A stretch of 64,000 bases of DNA, from NCBI RefSeq assembly GCF_013364355.1, contig NZ_CP054931.1, forward strand, positions 2,728,001 through 2,792,000. The letters are read 5' to 3'. The position numbers and the translations under genes are program-made. The notes below the pieces were generated by a model. It ran no database searches, was not told where the DNA came from, and saw only the letters and a program-made list of their open reading frames with translations. The DNA is from Stenotrophomonas sp. NA06056. GTDB lineage: Bacteria; Pseudomonadota; Gammaproteobacteria; Xanthomonadales; Xanthomonadaceae. Of this stretch, positions 34,494-43,211 are shown piece after piece. The first letter of the stretch is position 1. Every line of letters begins with the position of its first letter.

Positions 34494-35422
34494 GCCTGCT
34501 TCCCTTCCAGCAGACGCTGCTGGGATCGGTTGAACAGCAGGATCGGCACCAGCAGCAGCAGGATCATCGCCACTGCCATCGCCGAGGCCCCCGGCCAGTT
34601 GCGGTTGTTGAAGAACTCGTTCCACAACTGGCGGCCAACCATCAGCGTTTCCGAGCCACCGAGCATTTCCGGGATCACGAATTCGCCGATCGCCGGAATC
34701 ATCACCAACATGCAGCCGGCGATGATGCCCGCCTTCGACAGCGGCAGGGTGATGCGCAGGAACGCCTGCCACGGCCTGGCGCCAAGATCGTAGGCCGCTT
34801 CCAGCAGGCGGTGGTCATGCTTGACCAGGTTGGCGTACAGCGGCAGCACCATGAACGGCAGATAGCAGTACACAATGCCGATGTAGGCCGCAGTCGGGGT
34901 GTCGATCAGCTGCAGTTTCGGCAGGCCCATCGACGTCATCAGCGATTGCAGGCCGGTGAACTGCAGGAACTGGTCGAGCAGGCCGTTGCGGTCCAGGATG
35001 GCCTTCCAGGCATAGACGCGGATCAGGAACGAGGTCCACGACGGCAGCACCACCAGCATCATCGCCACATTGCGCGCGGCCGGCGACAGGCGGGCGATGG
35101 CATAGGCCATCGGGTAGCCGATCAGCAGGGTGAGGAAGGTGGAAATGGCCGCGATCTTGATCGAACTCAGGAACGCCTGGGCATAGATCGAATCACGGAA
35201 CAGTGCCAGGTAGTTCTCCAGGTTCAACTTCAGCGAGAACGCGCCATCGACGTACTGCAGCAGCCAGGTGTACGGCGGCGAGCCGACCCGGCTGTGCGAG
35301 AAGCTGATCATCAGCACGATCAGGAACGGCACAGCAAAGAACAGCAGCAGCCACAGGTACGGAATGCCGATGACCGTGGCACGCGTGCCCGGCAACCAGC
35401 GCTTCAGGCCAGCCGTGCTCAT
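34490..35422 (-). CDS. potH: Putrescine/spermidine ABC transporter permease PotH/PotB
   Basis: The 310-residue protein has an N-terminal helix (YLWLLLFFAVPFLIVLMIS), six helices in all and the EAA loop LEAAYDLGARPWQAFLRITLP. It pairs with PotI. The ATG at 35422 gives the ATGA overlap with potG and is preferred to an upstream in-frame ATG. In the putrescine system this permease works with the lipoprotein-like binding protein encoded at 38269. Confidence 0.9.
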   Translation of the reverse strand: MSTAGLKRWLPGTRATVIGIPYLWLLLFFAVPFLIVLMISFSHSRVGSPPYTWLLQYVDGAFSLKLNLENYLALFRDSIYAQAFLSSIKIAAISTFLTLLIGYPMAYAIARLSPAARNVAMMLVVLPSWTSFLIRVYAWKAILDRNGLLDQFLQFTGLQSLMTSMGLPKLQLIDTPTAAYIGIVYCYLPFMVLPLYANLVKHDHRLLEAAYDLGARPWQAFLRITLPLSKAGIIAGCMLVMIPAIGEFVIPEMLGGSETLMVGRQLWNEFFNNRNWPGASAMAVAMILLLLVPILLFNRSQQRLLEGKQA

Positions 35423-36555
35423 GAGGTCAGCACCACGCCGTCGTTGTCGCGCCAGTGCACCCACACCTCGTCACCCCAGGTCAGGCCGTCGCTGGCCCAG
35501 CGCTGCGAGTTGGCGAAGTTGGCCAGCACCTTGGCACCGCTGGGCAGGCGCACGTGGTAGACCGAATGGCTGCCGAAGTAGGCGATGTCCTCGATCACGC
35601 CCTGCGCCTTGTTGGTGTGCCCTTCCGGCTCGTCCTTGCCGATCATCACCTTCTCCGGGCGCAGCGCGAACGCGACCGGCTGCCCTTCATAGCAGGTGAT
35701 GCCGTGGGCGATGTAGACCGGCGCCGGGAACAACGGCGAGCGCACGGTCACGTATTCGGGCAGGTCCTCGTCGATCACCCCGTCGAACAGGTTGACCGAA
35801 CCGATGAACTCGGCGACGAAGCGGTTTGCCGGCTGCTCGTAGACCTCGTCGGGCTTGCCGACCTGCTGGATCCAGCCAGCGTCCATCACCGCGATGCGCG
35901 TGGCCATGGTCATCGCTTCTTCCTGGTCGTGGGTGACCATCACGCAGGTCACGCCCGAGGATTCGATGATGCTGACCAGTTCCAGCTGCATCTGCGAGCG
36001 CAGCTTCTTGTCCAGCGCGCCCATCGGTTCGTCCAGCAGCAACAGCTTGGGCCCCTTGGCCAGGGACCGCGCCAGCGCCACGCGCTGCTGCTGGCCGCCG
36101 GACAGCTGGTGCGGCTTGCGCTTGCCCAGGTGGCCCATCTGCACCAGGTCAAGCATCTCGCCGACACGCTTGCCGATGGCCTCGCGGCCGAGCCCGTCCT
36201 GCTTCAGGCCGAACGCGATGTTCTGCTCCACGGTCATGTGCGGGAACAGGGCGTAGGACTGGAACATCATGTTGACCGGCCGCTGGTACGGCGGCAGCGC
36301 GTCCATCCGCTGGCCATCGACGGTGATGCTGCCCTTGGTGGGCGTCTCGAAGCCACCGAGGCAGCGCAGCAGGGTCGATTTGCCGCTGCCCGAGCCGCCC
36401 AGCAGGGCGAATATCTCGCCCTTGCGGACGTCCAGGTTGACGTCGTCGACGGCGACGAAGCCATCGAATTCCTTGCGCAGATCACGAATGGAGAGATAGC
36501 CGGGCACACCCGTCGCTTCGACGACGGCGGCTTCCGGCTGGGCTTCAACGGGCAT
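35419..36555 (-). CDS. potG: Putrescine ABC transporter ATP-binding protein
   Basis: The 378-residue ATPase has Walker A GGSGSGKST, signature LSGGQQQRVALARSLA, Walker B LLLLDEPMGALD and a C-terminal TOBE domain. Its length equals that of E. coli PotG (377) and the SIRDLRKEFDGFVAVDDVNL opening is close to it. GGAG precedes the ATG at 36555. It is first in potGHI-sad; potF lies separately beyond a gene on the opposite strand. Confidence 0.92.
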   Translation of the reverse strand: MPVEAQPEAAVVEATGVPGYLSIRDLRKEFDGFVAVDDVNLDVRKGEIFALLGGSGSGKSTLLRCLGGFETPTKGSITVDGQRMDALPPYQRPVNMMFQSYALFPHMTVEQNIAFGLKQDGLGREAIGKRVGEMLDLVQMGHLGKRKPHQLSGGQQQRVALARSLAKGPKLLLLDEPMGALDKKLRSQMQLELVSIIESSGVTCVMVTHDQEEAMTMATRIAVMDAGWIQQVGKPDEVYEQPANRFVAEFIGSVNLFDGVIDEDLPEYVTVRSPLFPAPVYIAHGITCYEGQPVAFALRPEKVMIGKDEPEGHTNKAQGVIEDIAYFGSHSVYHVRLPSGAKVLANFANSQRWASDGLTWGDEVWVHWRDNDGVVLTS

Positions 36556-36862
36556 GGGGGCTCCGGGAGCGGGCGGTGGACAGCGGCCGCCATTCTAGCG
36601 GCCGGGGGCCGAAGGGGATATGACGGCGACGGGCGGCATTGGCGGCGACCGGCCCCGAGCCCGGATCAGGTGTCGGATTCCGCCCGCAAATGGCGCGCCT
36701 GTGCCCACGGCGCGCCTCCCTGCCCCGCCTCTGGCGGCCGTCTCTGCCAAGTGCCACGGTGGCGCCCGCAATCTGCAACATTTTTCAGAACGGGAAGCGT
36801 TGATCGCCCACCGTCTCCCCGGCGCAATCTGCTGGACCGAAGCCCGCCATGGACGAACACGC
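36556..36862. other. Intergenic region between divergent potG and the flavin monooxygenase
   Basis: This 307-bp gap holds the potG ribosome binding site and must hold promoters for both directions. The part from 36770 to 36800 is AT-rich compared with the rest and ends in CATTTTTCAGAACGG. I see no convincing palindrome, REP element or short gene. Confidence 0.5.
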
Positions 36863-38230
36863 GTGATACCCCCAGCTGACTGCTTCCCTCCCGCTCCTGC
36901 CGAACACCTGGGGCCGCCAGCCCATGGGCTGGACCTGGTCATCATCGGCGCCGGCCAGGCAGGGCTTTCACTCAGCGCAGCCCTGCAGGAGGCCAGCGTC
37001 GACCATCGCGTGCTGGAAGCCGAAACCGTGGGCGCCAGCTGGCGGCGACGCTGGGATTCCTTCCAGACCAATACCGCCAACGCGACGATGGCCCTGCATG
37101 GCTACGCCTATGCCGGCGCTGACCCGGAGGGATTCATGGCCGCACCGGAAGTGATCCGGCGGCTGCGCGACTACGCCGGCGAGCGGTCATTGCCGATCGA
37201 TGAGGGGTGTGCGGCGCTCAGGGTCACGCGCGAAGCCCGCGGCTACACCATCGAAACCCACCAGGGGGCGATCAACGCACGCGCGGTGGTGGTTGCCACC
37301 GGTGAATACCGCCGCCCCCGGATGCCAAGGGTTCCGTTTGCGCCGCGACCGGAGCTGGCGGTGCTGCACTCCGGGAACTACCGCAATGCCCAACAGCTTG
37401 TCGACGGCGCGGTGCTGGTCATCGGCGGCGGCCAGTCCGGCGCGCAGATCGCCCAGGACCTGCGCAGCAGCGGGCGCCGCGTGTACTGGTCGTTGGCCGA
37501 GCGTCATTCGCATACGCGCCGGCTGCGTGGCAAGGACTCGATGACCTGGTGGGACATGGCCGGGCGTATCCATCAGCACGTGAGTGAATCGGCCGGGGTA
37601 CTGGCCGGAGAGCCCGATGCGCTGCGCAAGGCCAGGACCGCAGAATTCCCCCTGATTTCCGGCAAGGGCGCCACGGGCAGGGGCAGCTCGATCAGCCTGC
37701 TGGCGATGCACCGCGAAGGCATCACCCTGCTGGGCCGGCTGCACAGCGTCGTCGAGGGCCTCGCCCGTTTCGCCGATGTCCGCCCGCAGCTGCGCACCGC
37801 GATCGAAGCGACGCGGGCCGAGTACGCCTATCTCGATTCACTGGCCAGCGCTTACTACGCAACCCGGCCAGAACCGCGCACGGACGACGCCCGCTACATT
37901 CCCGAGGAGGTGTACCTGCACTGGGAGCCCGCCCCTTCGCCACGCGAACTGGATCTGCAGGCGGCAGGCATCCATTCGGTGGTGCTGGCCACCGGATTCG
38001 TCGCCGAATGGCCATGGTTGGATGTGGCCGGCGTGCTCGACGAACACGGCTACCCGCTCGGCGAGTTCGGTGTCTCCCCGCAACCCGGGCTGTTCTTCAT
38101 CGGCATGCACAACCTGCAGCGGATGAGCTCGTCGTTCCTGTGCAATGGCGGTCGCGATGCGCGCGACCTGTTGCCCGCCATCCTGCATCACCTTGGCCGG
38201 AGCGGCAGTACCGGCTCCGACGCAGGGTAA
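36863..38230 (+). CDS. FAD-dependent oxidoreductase, flavin monooxygenase-like
   Basis: About 455 residues. It has an N-terminal FAD-binding loop (VIIGAGQAGLS), a second nucleotide loop for NADPH (VLVIGGGQSGAQIA near residue 190) and the ATG-type motif VVLATGF. These are features of class B flavin monooxygenases and CzcO-like proteins; the substrate is unknown. No ATG suits: the ATG at 36849 is out of frame and closes after five codons. The start is taken as GTG 36863, with TTG 36800 as the alternative. It is the only plus-strand gene in the potI-puuD stretch and splits potF from potGHI. Confidence 0.75.
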   Translation: MIPPADCFPPAPAEHLGPPAHGLDLVIIGAGQAGLSLSAALQEASVDHRVLEAETVGASWRRRWDSFQTNTANATMALHGYAYAGADPEGFMAAPEVIRRLRDYAGERSLPIDEGCAALRVTREARGYTIETHQGAINARAVVVATGEYRRPRMPRVPFAPRPELAVLHSGNYRNAQQLVDGAVLVIGGGQSGAQIAQDLRSSGRRVYWSLAERHSHTRRLRGKDSMTWWDMAGRIHQHVSESAGVLAGEPDALRKARTAEFPLISGKGATGRGSSISLLAMHREGITLLGRLHSVVEGLARFADVRPQLRTAIEATRAEYAYLDSLASAYYATRPEPRTDDARYIPEEVYLHWEPAPSPRELDLQAAGIHSVVLATGFVAEWPWLDVAGVLDEHGYPLGEFGVSPQPGLFFIGMHNLQRMSSSFLCNGGRDARDLLPAILHHLGRSGSTGSDAG

Positions 38231-38237
38231 GGCAGCG

Positions 38238-38259
38238 GCCGGGCATGGCCCGGCGCTAC
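38238..38259. repeat. SMAG-type REP palindrome between monooxygenase and potF
   Basis: GCCGGGC-ATG-GCCCGGC is followed by gCTAC. It is the same subtype as the copies at 11655 and 51226, with an identical loop. It lies in a gap of 38 bp between convergent genes. Confidence 0.8.
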
Positions 38260-38268
38260 CGGGGCCGC

Positions 38269-39378
38269 TCAGCGGCCGGTCTTCACCTCGGTCCACAGCC
38301 GGGTGTAGAGCTTGTCGGTCTCCGGCGTGTTGATCGAATAGGTGAACATCTTCGCGGCCACGTCGGCTGGCGGGTAGATGGTCGGGTCGGTGCGGATCGC
38401 CTCGTCCACCAGCGGGGTGGCGGTCGGTACCGGGTTGCCGTAGTGGATGAAGTTGGTGTTGGCCGCAGCTACCTTCGGTTCCAGCAGGTAGTTGATGAAC
38501 GCGTAGGCCGCCTCCGGGTGCTTGGCATCCTTCGGGATGGCCAGCATGTCAAACCACTGCGGCGCACCTTCCTTGGGAATCGAGTAGGCCACGTGCACAC
38601 CATTGCTGGCCTCGGCCGCACGGTCACGGGCCTGGATGATGTCGCCCGACCAGCCCACCACCAGGCAGGTACCGCCGTTGGCCAACGACCCCACGTACTG
38701 CGAGGAGTGGAAGTTCTGCACGTACGGGCGGATCGACTTCAGCAGCTCGGCCGCCTTCTGCAGGTCGGCCGGATCGCCGCTGTGCGGGTCCAGGCCGAGG
38801 TAGTGCAGCGCGATCGGAATCATGTCCGCCGGCGTGTCCAGGATGGTCACGCCGCAATCCTTCATCTTGCTGATGTTCTCCGGCTTGAACACCAGGTCCC
38901 AGCTGTTGGCGATGTCGGCGCTGCCACCGAAACGCTCCTTCAGCATGTCCACGTTGTAGCCGATGCCGGTGGTGCCGATCATGTACGGCACACCGTACTG
39001 GTTGCCCGGATCCTGGGTGGCGATGCGCTTCATCACTGCCGGGTCGAGGTTGGCAAGGTTGGGGATCTTCGACTTGTCCAGCGGCAGGAACACACCGGCC
39101 TGGATCTGCCGGCCGAAGAAGTTCAGCGTTGGCACCACCACGTCGTAGCCGCTGTTGCCGGCCAGCAGCTTGGTCTCGACCATCTCGTCACTGTCAAACA
39201 CATCGTAGGTGACCTTGATCCCGCTCTGCTTCTCGAAGTTCGGGATGGTGTCTTCGGCGATGTAGTCGCTGTAGTTGTAGACGTTCAGGACCTGGCTGTC
39301 CTGTCCGCCGCCGTTGCCGCCGCTACAGGCGGAAAGCATGGCAGAGGCCAGGCCGAGCGTGAGGATACGCAGCTTCAT
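38269..39378 (-). CDS. potF: Putrescine-binding periplasmic lipoprotein
   Basis: The 369-residue substrate-binding protein begins with a lipoprotein signal (lipobox LSAC, Cys18). It has the PotF/PotD features VYNYSDYIAEDTIPNFEKQSG, SGYDVVVPT and GTTGIGYNVDML. The family binds putrescine or spermidine and delivers it to PotHI. It lies downstream of puuA on the same strand, 100 bp away, and is separated from potGHI by an opposite-strand gene. A terminator-like GGCCGGC inverted repeat lies just upstream at about 39415. Confidence 0.92.
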   Translation of the reverse strand: MKLRILTLGLASAMLSACSGGNGGGQDSQVLNVYNYSDYIAEDTIPNFEKQSGIKVTYDVFDSDEMVETKLLAGNSGYDVVVPTLNFFGRQIQAGVFLPLDKSKIPNLANLDPAVMKRIATQDPGNQYGVPYMIGTTGIGYNVDMLKERFGGSADIANSWDLVFKPENISKMKDCGVTILDTPADMIPIALHYLGLDPHSGDPADLQKAAELLKSIRPYVQNFHSSQYVGSLANGGTCLVVGWSGDIIQARDRAAEASNGVHVAYSIPKEGAPQWFDMLAIPKDAKHPEAAYAFINYLLEPKVAAANTNFIHYGNPVPTATPLVDEAIRTDPTIYPPADVAAKMFTYSINTPETDKLYTRLWTEVKTGR

Positions 39379-39478
39379 CGGGTGCTCCAGAATGCGGAAA
39401 AATGCGGAAAGGGGGCCGGCCTGGCCGGCGACGGGTGCCAGCCTACCCCCCGGCGACGGATTTTTCTATTCGCGGCCT

Positions 39479-40873
39479 TCACACGTTCAGCAGCAGGAAC
39501 TCCCGTTCCCACGAACTGATCACGCGGAAGAAGGTCTCGTATTCCTTGCGCTTGACCGAGGTGTAGGCACGGCAGAAGCGCTCGCCGAGCAGCGCCTGCA
39601 GCTCGCTGCACTGCTCCAGCCCGTCCAGCGCCTCACCCAGCGAACGTGGCAGGTCGTAGCCCAGCTCCTTGGCACTGCCGGTCACCGGTGCATCCGGCGC
39701 CAGGCGCTCGCGGATGCCGAGCAGGCCACAGGCCAGGGTCGCCGCCATCGCCAGGTACGGGTTGGCATCGGAACCGGCGAAGCGGCTTTCCACCCGCATG
39801 TTCTCCGGCGTGTCCAGCGGTACCCGCAGCCCGCAGGTGCGGTTGTCGAAGCCCCAGTGCACGTTGCTCGGCGAGACTTCGCCAAACACCAGGCGCCGGT
39901 AGGAATTCACGTTCGGCGCGAAAAAGGCCATGGCCATCGGCACGTACTTCTGCAGGCCGGCCAGATAGTGGGCAAACAACGGGCTGAAATCCTCACCGCC
40001 GTGCTCGCCGGTGAACACGTTCTGGCCATCGCTGATGCGCAGCAGGCTCTGGTGGATGTGCATCGCACTGCCCGGCTCGTTCTCCATCGGCTTGGCCAGG
40101 AACGTGGCATACACCCCGTGGCGCATCGCCGACTCGCGCATGGTGCGCTTGAACAGGAATACCTGGTCGGCCAGGTCCATCGCATTGGCGTGGGTAAAGT
40201 TGACCTCCAGCTGCGCCGCGCCGGATTCATGGATCAGCGTATCCACGTCCAGCTTCATCGCATCGCAGTAGTCGTACATCAGGTCGAGGATCGGGTCGAA
40301 CTCGTTGACCGCGTCGATCGAGTACGACTGCCGCGCCGTTTCCGGGCGCCCCGAGCGGCCTGCCGGGGGCAGCAGCGGGAAATCCGGATCGGTGTTCTTC
40401 TGCACCAGGAAGAACTCCAGCTCGGGCGCAACCACCGGTCGCAGGCCGAGCTCGGTATAGGCATCCAGCACCCGCCGCAGCACGTTGCGCGGCGCCAGTT
40501 CGTGCGGCTCGCCGTTCTTGGTGTAGCAGTCGTGGATGACCTGCGCGGTCGGGTCGGTCGCCCACGGCACCATGCGCACGGTGTCCGGGTCGGGGCGCAG
40601 GATCATGTCCGAGTCCGACGGTGAGGTCAGGTCGTAGTAGTCGTCCGGGAATTCGCCGGTGACCGTGGTCGCGAAGATGCCCTCCGGCAGGCGCGTGCCG
40701 TAATCGTGCGAGAACTTGTCGGCCGGGATGATCTTGCCGCGCGCATTGCCGGTGATGTCCGGAACCAGACATTCGACCTCGGTGATGCGCCGCTCCTTCA
40801 GCCAGCGCAGCAGGCTGCTTTCCTGCGGGGGCGGGGGCGTGGCCGTCTTGCGCGGGCGCGTTCGCGAACTCAT
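39479..40873 (-). CDS. puuA: Gamma-glutamylputrescine synthetase (glutamine synthetase family)
   Basis: The 464-residue protein has the glutamine synthetase beta-grasp start (ITEVECLVPDITGNARGKIIP), the active-site motif GAAQLEVNF and SAMHIHQSL, plus NVNSYRRLV and NRTCGLRVP. Its context of puuD, puuB and potF makes gamma-glutamylputrescine synthetase far likelier than a true GlnA. It joins glutamate to putrescine with ATP. The ATG at 40873 overlaps the puuD stop by ATGA. An open frame continues 35 codons upstream inside puuD and is not used. Confidence 0.9.
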   Translation of the reverse strand: MSSRTRPRKTATPPPPQESSLLRWLKERRITEVECLVPDITGNARGKIIPADKFSHDYGTRLPEGIFATTVTGEFPDDYYDLTSPSDSDMILRPDPDTVRMVPWATDPTAQVIHDCYTKNGEPHELAPRNVLRRVLDAYTELGLRPVVAPELEFFLVQKNTDPDFPLLPPAGRSGRPETARQSYSIDAVNEFDPILDLMYDYCDAMKLDVDTLIHESGAAQLEVNFTHANAMDLADQVFLFKRTMRESAMRHGVYATFLAKPMENEPGSAMHIHQSLLRISDGQNVFTGEHGGEDFSPLFAHYLAGLQKYVPMAMAFFAPNVNSYRRLVFGEVSPSNVHWGFDNRTCGLRVPLDTPENMRVESRFAGSDANPYLAMAATLACGLLGIRERLAPDAPVTGSAKELGYDLPRSLGEALDGLEQCSELQALLGERFCRAYTSVKRKEYETFFRVISSWEREFLLLNV

Positions 40874-41631
40874 GGGGATTCCAGTCGATTCTGTTGGTGC
40901 TGCCGGCAAGCTTGGCCGAATGCACGGAAAATAGCGTGATAGAACGGCGTCTGCATGACACGCCACTCCGGGTGCCACTGTACGCCGAGCACGAATCGAT
41001 GGCGCTGGCTGCGTGCTGCCTCAACCAGGCCATCATCGGCCCGGGCCTCGATCTGCAGGCCTTCAGCCAACCGCGCGATGCCCTGCCCGTGTACCGAGTT
41101 GACCTGTACCCGAACGTCGGCAGACCACTGTGCCAGCCAACCGCCATCGGCCAGAGTGATCGCATGGGCCGGCCCGTACTGGACCTCCACCGGCGCCTGT
41201 GGATCTTCGCGATGGTCGCCCAGGCCAGGCACCGCATGCACCTGCGGATGAAGCGTGCCGCCGAGTGCCACATTCAATTCCTGGAAACCGCGGCAGATCG
41301 CCAGCACCGGCAGATCCATCGCCAGCGCGTCGTGCAACAGCGCGAACGCCGTGGCATCGCGGGCCGGGTCGTGCGGGTTGCCCTGCCAGGAACGGCCGCC
41401 CTCGTAGTGCTGCGGCTCGATGTTGCTGATCGCCCCCGTGAGCAGCAGGCCATCCAGGCCCTGCAACCAATCCCGTACGGGCAGAGGCGGCTGCAGACTC
41501 GGCAGCACCAGCGGCGTTGCCTCGGCAGCGTCAACCAAGGCACGCACATATTTTTCCCCGGCCACCGCGAAACGATGATGGCCGAGCACGGTGCTGTCGG
41601 TGGGCAGGCCCACCCAGGGCAGGCGACGCAT
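40870..41631 (-). CDS. puuD: Gamma-glutamyl-gamma-aminobutyrate hydrolase
   Basis: The 253-residue class I amidotransferase-like enzyme has the nucleophile Cys113 in AICRGFQELN and the His/Glu of VLGVQWHPEW near residue 218. It resembles PuuD throughout (DGLLLTGAISNIEP, PVLAICRGFQE). It releases GABA from gamma-glutamyl-GABA in putrescine breakdown. AAGGAG precedes the ATG at 41631. It heads the puuD-puuA-potF unit and is divergent from puuB; the 161-bp gap contains CAGCA-AGC-TGCTG, a possible operator. Confidence 0.9.
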   Translation of the reverse strand: MRRLPWVGLPTDSTVLGHHRFAVAGEKYVRALVDAAEATPLVLPSLQPPLPVRDWLQGLDGLLLTGAISNIEPQHYEGGRSWQGNPHDPARDATAFALLHDALAMDLPVLAICRGFQELNVALGGTLHPQVHAVPGLGDHREDPQAPVEVQYGPAHAITLADGGWLAQWSADVRVQVNSVHGQGIARLAEGLQIEARADDGLVEAARSQRHRFVLGVQWHPEWRVMQTPFYHAIFRAFGQACRQHQQNRLESP

Positions 41632-41792
41632 GGGGAAACTCCTTGGCGTGCAATCACGTTACCCGCCCGGCACCGGCAACAGCAAGCTGCTGCCGTCACA
41701 CCACAGGCGCTCCGCTTGGGCCAGACTAGCGGTGTGAAGCCCGACCGCCCTGCCCCGCTGCGACGCCCTTTCCTGCATCTGCGAGGCCGCCG

Positions 41793-43070
41793 GTGAGTGC
41801 CGCCTTCCCGCCGAGCTGGTACGCCAGCAGCCTTCCCGAACCGCCCACGTTGCCGCCGCTGCGCGGTGAACTGCATGCCGATGTAGCGGTGCTGGGCGCC
41901 GGCTATACCGGCCTCACCGCCGCGCTGGAACTGGCCCTGCGCGGCCAGCGCGTGGTGGTACTGGAAGCGCAGCGGATCGGCTGGGGTGCCTCAGGCCGCA
42001 ACGGCGGCCAGGCACTGGTCGGCTACGGCTGTGAAGTCGACGAACTGGAACGCCAGCTCGGCCGCGATGACGCACGCCATCTGTTCGACTGGTCGCGCGA
42101 CGCCGTACAGACCATGCGCGCACGTATCGACCGGCATGGCATTGATTGCCATTGGGTCGAGGGCCATGCCAGCGTTGCCATCCGTGCACGCCACGAGCAG
42201 GTGCTGCGCGCCAACTGCGAGCACCTGCAGCAGCACTACGACTACCCGATGCAGTGGTGGCCGCGCGATACCCTGCGTAAGCAGCTGGACAGCCCGCGTT
42301 ACCGCGCAGCGATGTTCGACCCGCTCAGCGCGCACCTGCATCCGCTGGCCTATGCACGCGGGCTGGCCGATGCCGCACGCGCGGCCGGCGTGGTCATCCA
42401 CGAAGCATCGCCGGTAACACGCATTCAACGTGGCACACCTGCGGCGCTGCATACCGACCACGGCAGCGTGCGCGCGCCGCAGCTGGTGGTGGCCGGCAAC
42501 GCCCTGCTGCAGGGACTGGTGCCTGAGCTGGAACGGCGCATCATGCCGGTGGGCACCTATATCGGTGCCAGCGCGCCGTTGGGTGCCGAGCGCGCCCGCG
42601 CCCTGATCGGCAACAACATGGCGGTCTCCGACACGGCTTGGGCACTGGACTACTTCCGGCTCAGCCATGACCACCGCCTGTTGTTCGGCGGCCGTGCCAG
42701 CTACTCCGCGCTGCCGCCGCCGGGCCTGCACCGGGTGATGCAGCGGCGCATGCACCAGGTGTTCCCGCAGTTGGCCGACATCCCGCTGCAGCAGGTCTGG
42801 GGCGGTTATGTGGATATCACCCGCAACCGCGCCCCGCACTGGGGCAGGTTGGATGGAAATCTGTACTTCGCTCAGGGTTTCTCTGGCCATGGCGTTGCGG
42901 CAGCTGGTCTGGCCGGTGAGGTCATCGCCGCGGCCATCGCCGGCCAGAGCGAGCGCCTGGAGGTGTTCCAACGCCTGCAGCATGCGCCCTTCCCCGGTGG
43001 ACGCCTGCTGCGCATGCCACTGCTGGTGGCGGCCATGTCCTGGTACAAGCTGCGCGATGCGCTGTGGTGA
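41793..43070 (+). CDS. puuB: Gamma-glutamylputrescine oxidase (FAD-dependent)
   Basis: The 425-residue DAO-family flavoprotein has DVAVLGAGYTGLTAALEL near residue 30, SGRNGGQALVGYGC at about 68 and the C-terminal FAQGFSGHGVAAAGLAGEV, matching PuuB/OrdL. It oxidises gamma-glutamylputrescine to the aldehyde that PuuC uses. The start is GTG 41793 with GAGG six bases upstream; this begins the family's usual SWYASSLPEPP. It diverges from puuD, so both arms of the pathway can be controlled from one gap. Confidence 0.9.
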   Translation: MSAAFPPSWYASSLPEPPTLPPLRGELHADVAVLGAGYTGLTAALELALRGQRVVVLEAQRIGWGASGRNGGQALVGYGCEVDELERQLGRDDARHLFDWSRDAVQTMRARIDRHGIDCHWVEGHASVAIRARHEQVLRANCEHLQQHYDYPMQWWPRDTLRKQLDSPRYRAAMFDPLSAHLHPLAYARGLADAARAAGVVIHEASPVTRIQRGTPAALHTDHGSVRAPQLVVAGNALLQGLVPELERRIMPVGTYIGASAPLGAERARALIGNNMAVSDTAWALDYFRLSHDHRLLFGGRASYSALPPPGLHRVMQRRMHQVFPQLADIPLQQVWGGYVDITRNRAPHWGRLDGNLYFAQGFSGHGVAAAGLAGEVIAAAIAGQSERLEVFQRLQHAPFPGGRLLRMPLLVAAMSWYKLRDALW

Positions 43071-43130
43071 AAGCGTGATCTGACACACGGATGTTCCGAA
43101 GCGCCGGCGGTTTCTGGCCCTTCTCAATGT

Positions 43131-43145
43131 GTGAAGATCATTCAC
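43131..43145. promoter_or_regulatory. Inverted repeat upstream of the MASE1 gene
   Basis: GTGAA-GATCA-TTCAC is a perfect 5-5-5 palindrome 67 bp before the presumed start. It looks like a regulator site; the spacing does not fit the CRP/Clp consensus TGTGA-N6-TCACA. Confidence 0.4.
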
Positions 43146-43211
43146 GCAGTAGGGCGTGACGGAATTCTCATTTGATCGGCAGATCGCATCGGCAATTGCA
43201 TTATCCAATTC

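Noticed and set aside
43131..43149. CRP/Clp site upstream of the MASE1 gene
   Set aside because: The half-sites TGTGA and TCACG are seven bases apart, not six; the clean signal is a different palindrome (GTGAA-N5-TTCAC).
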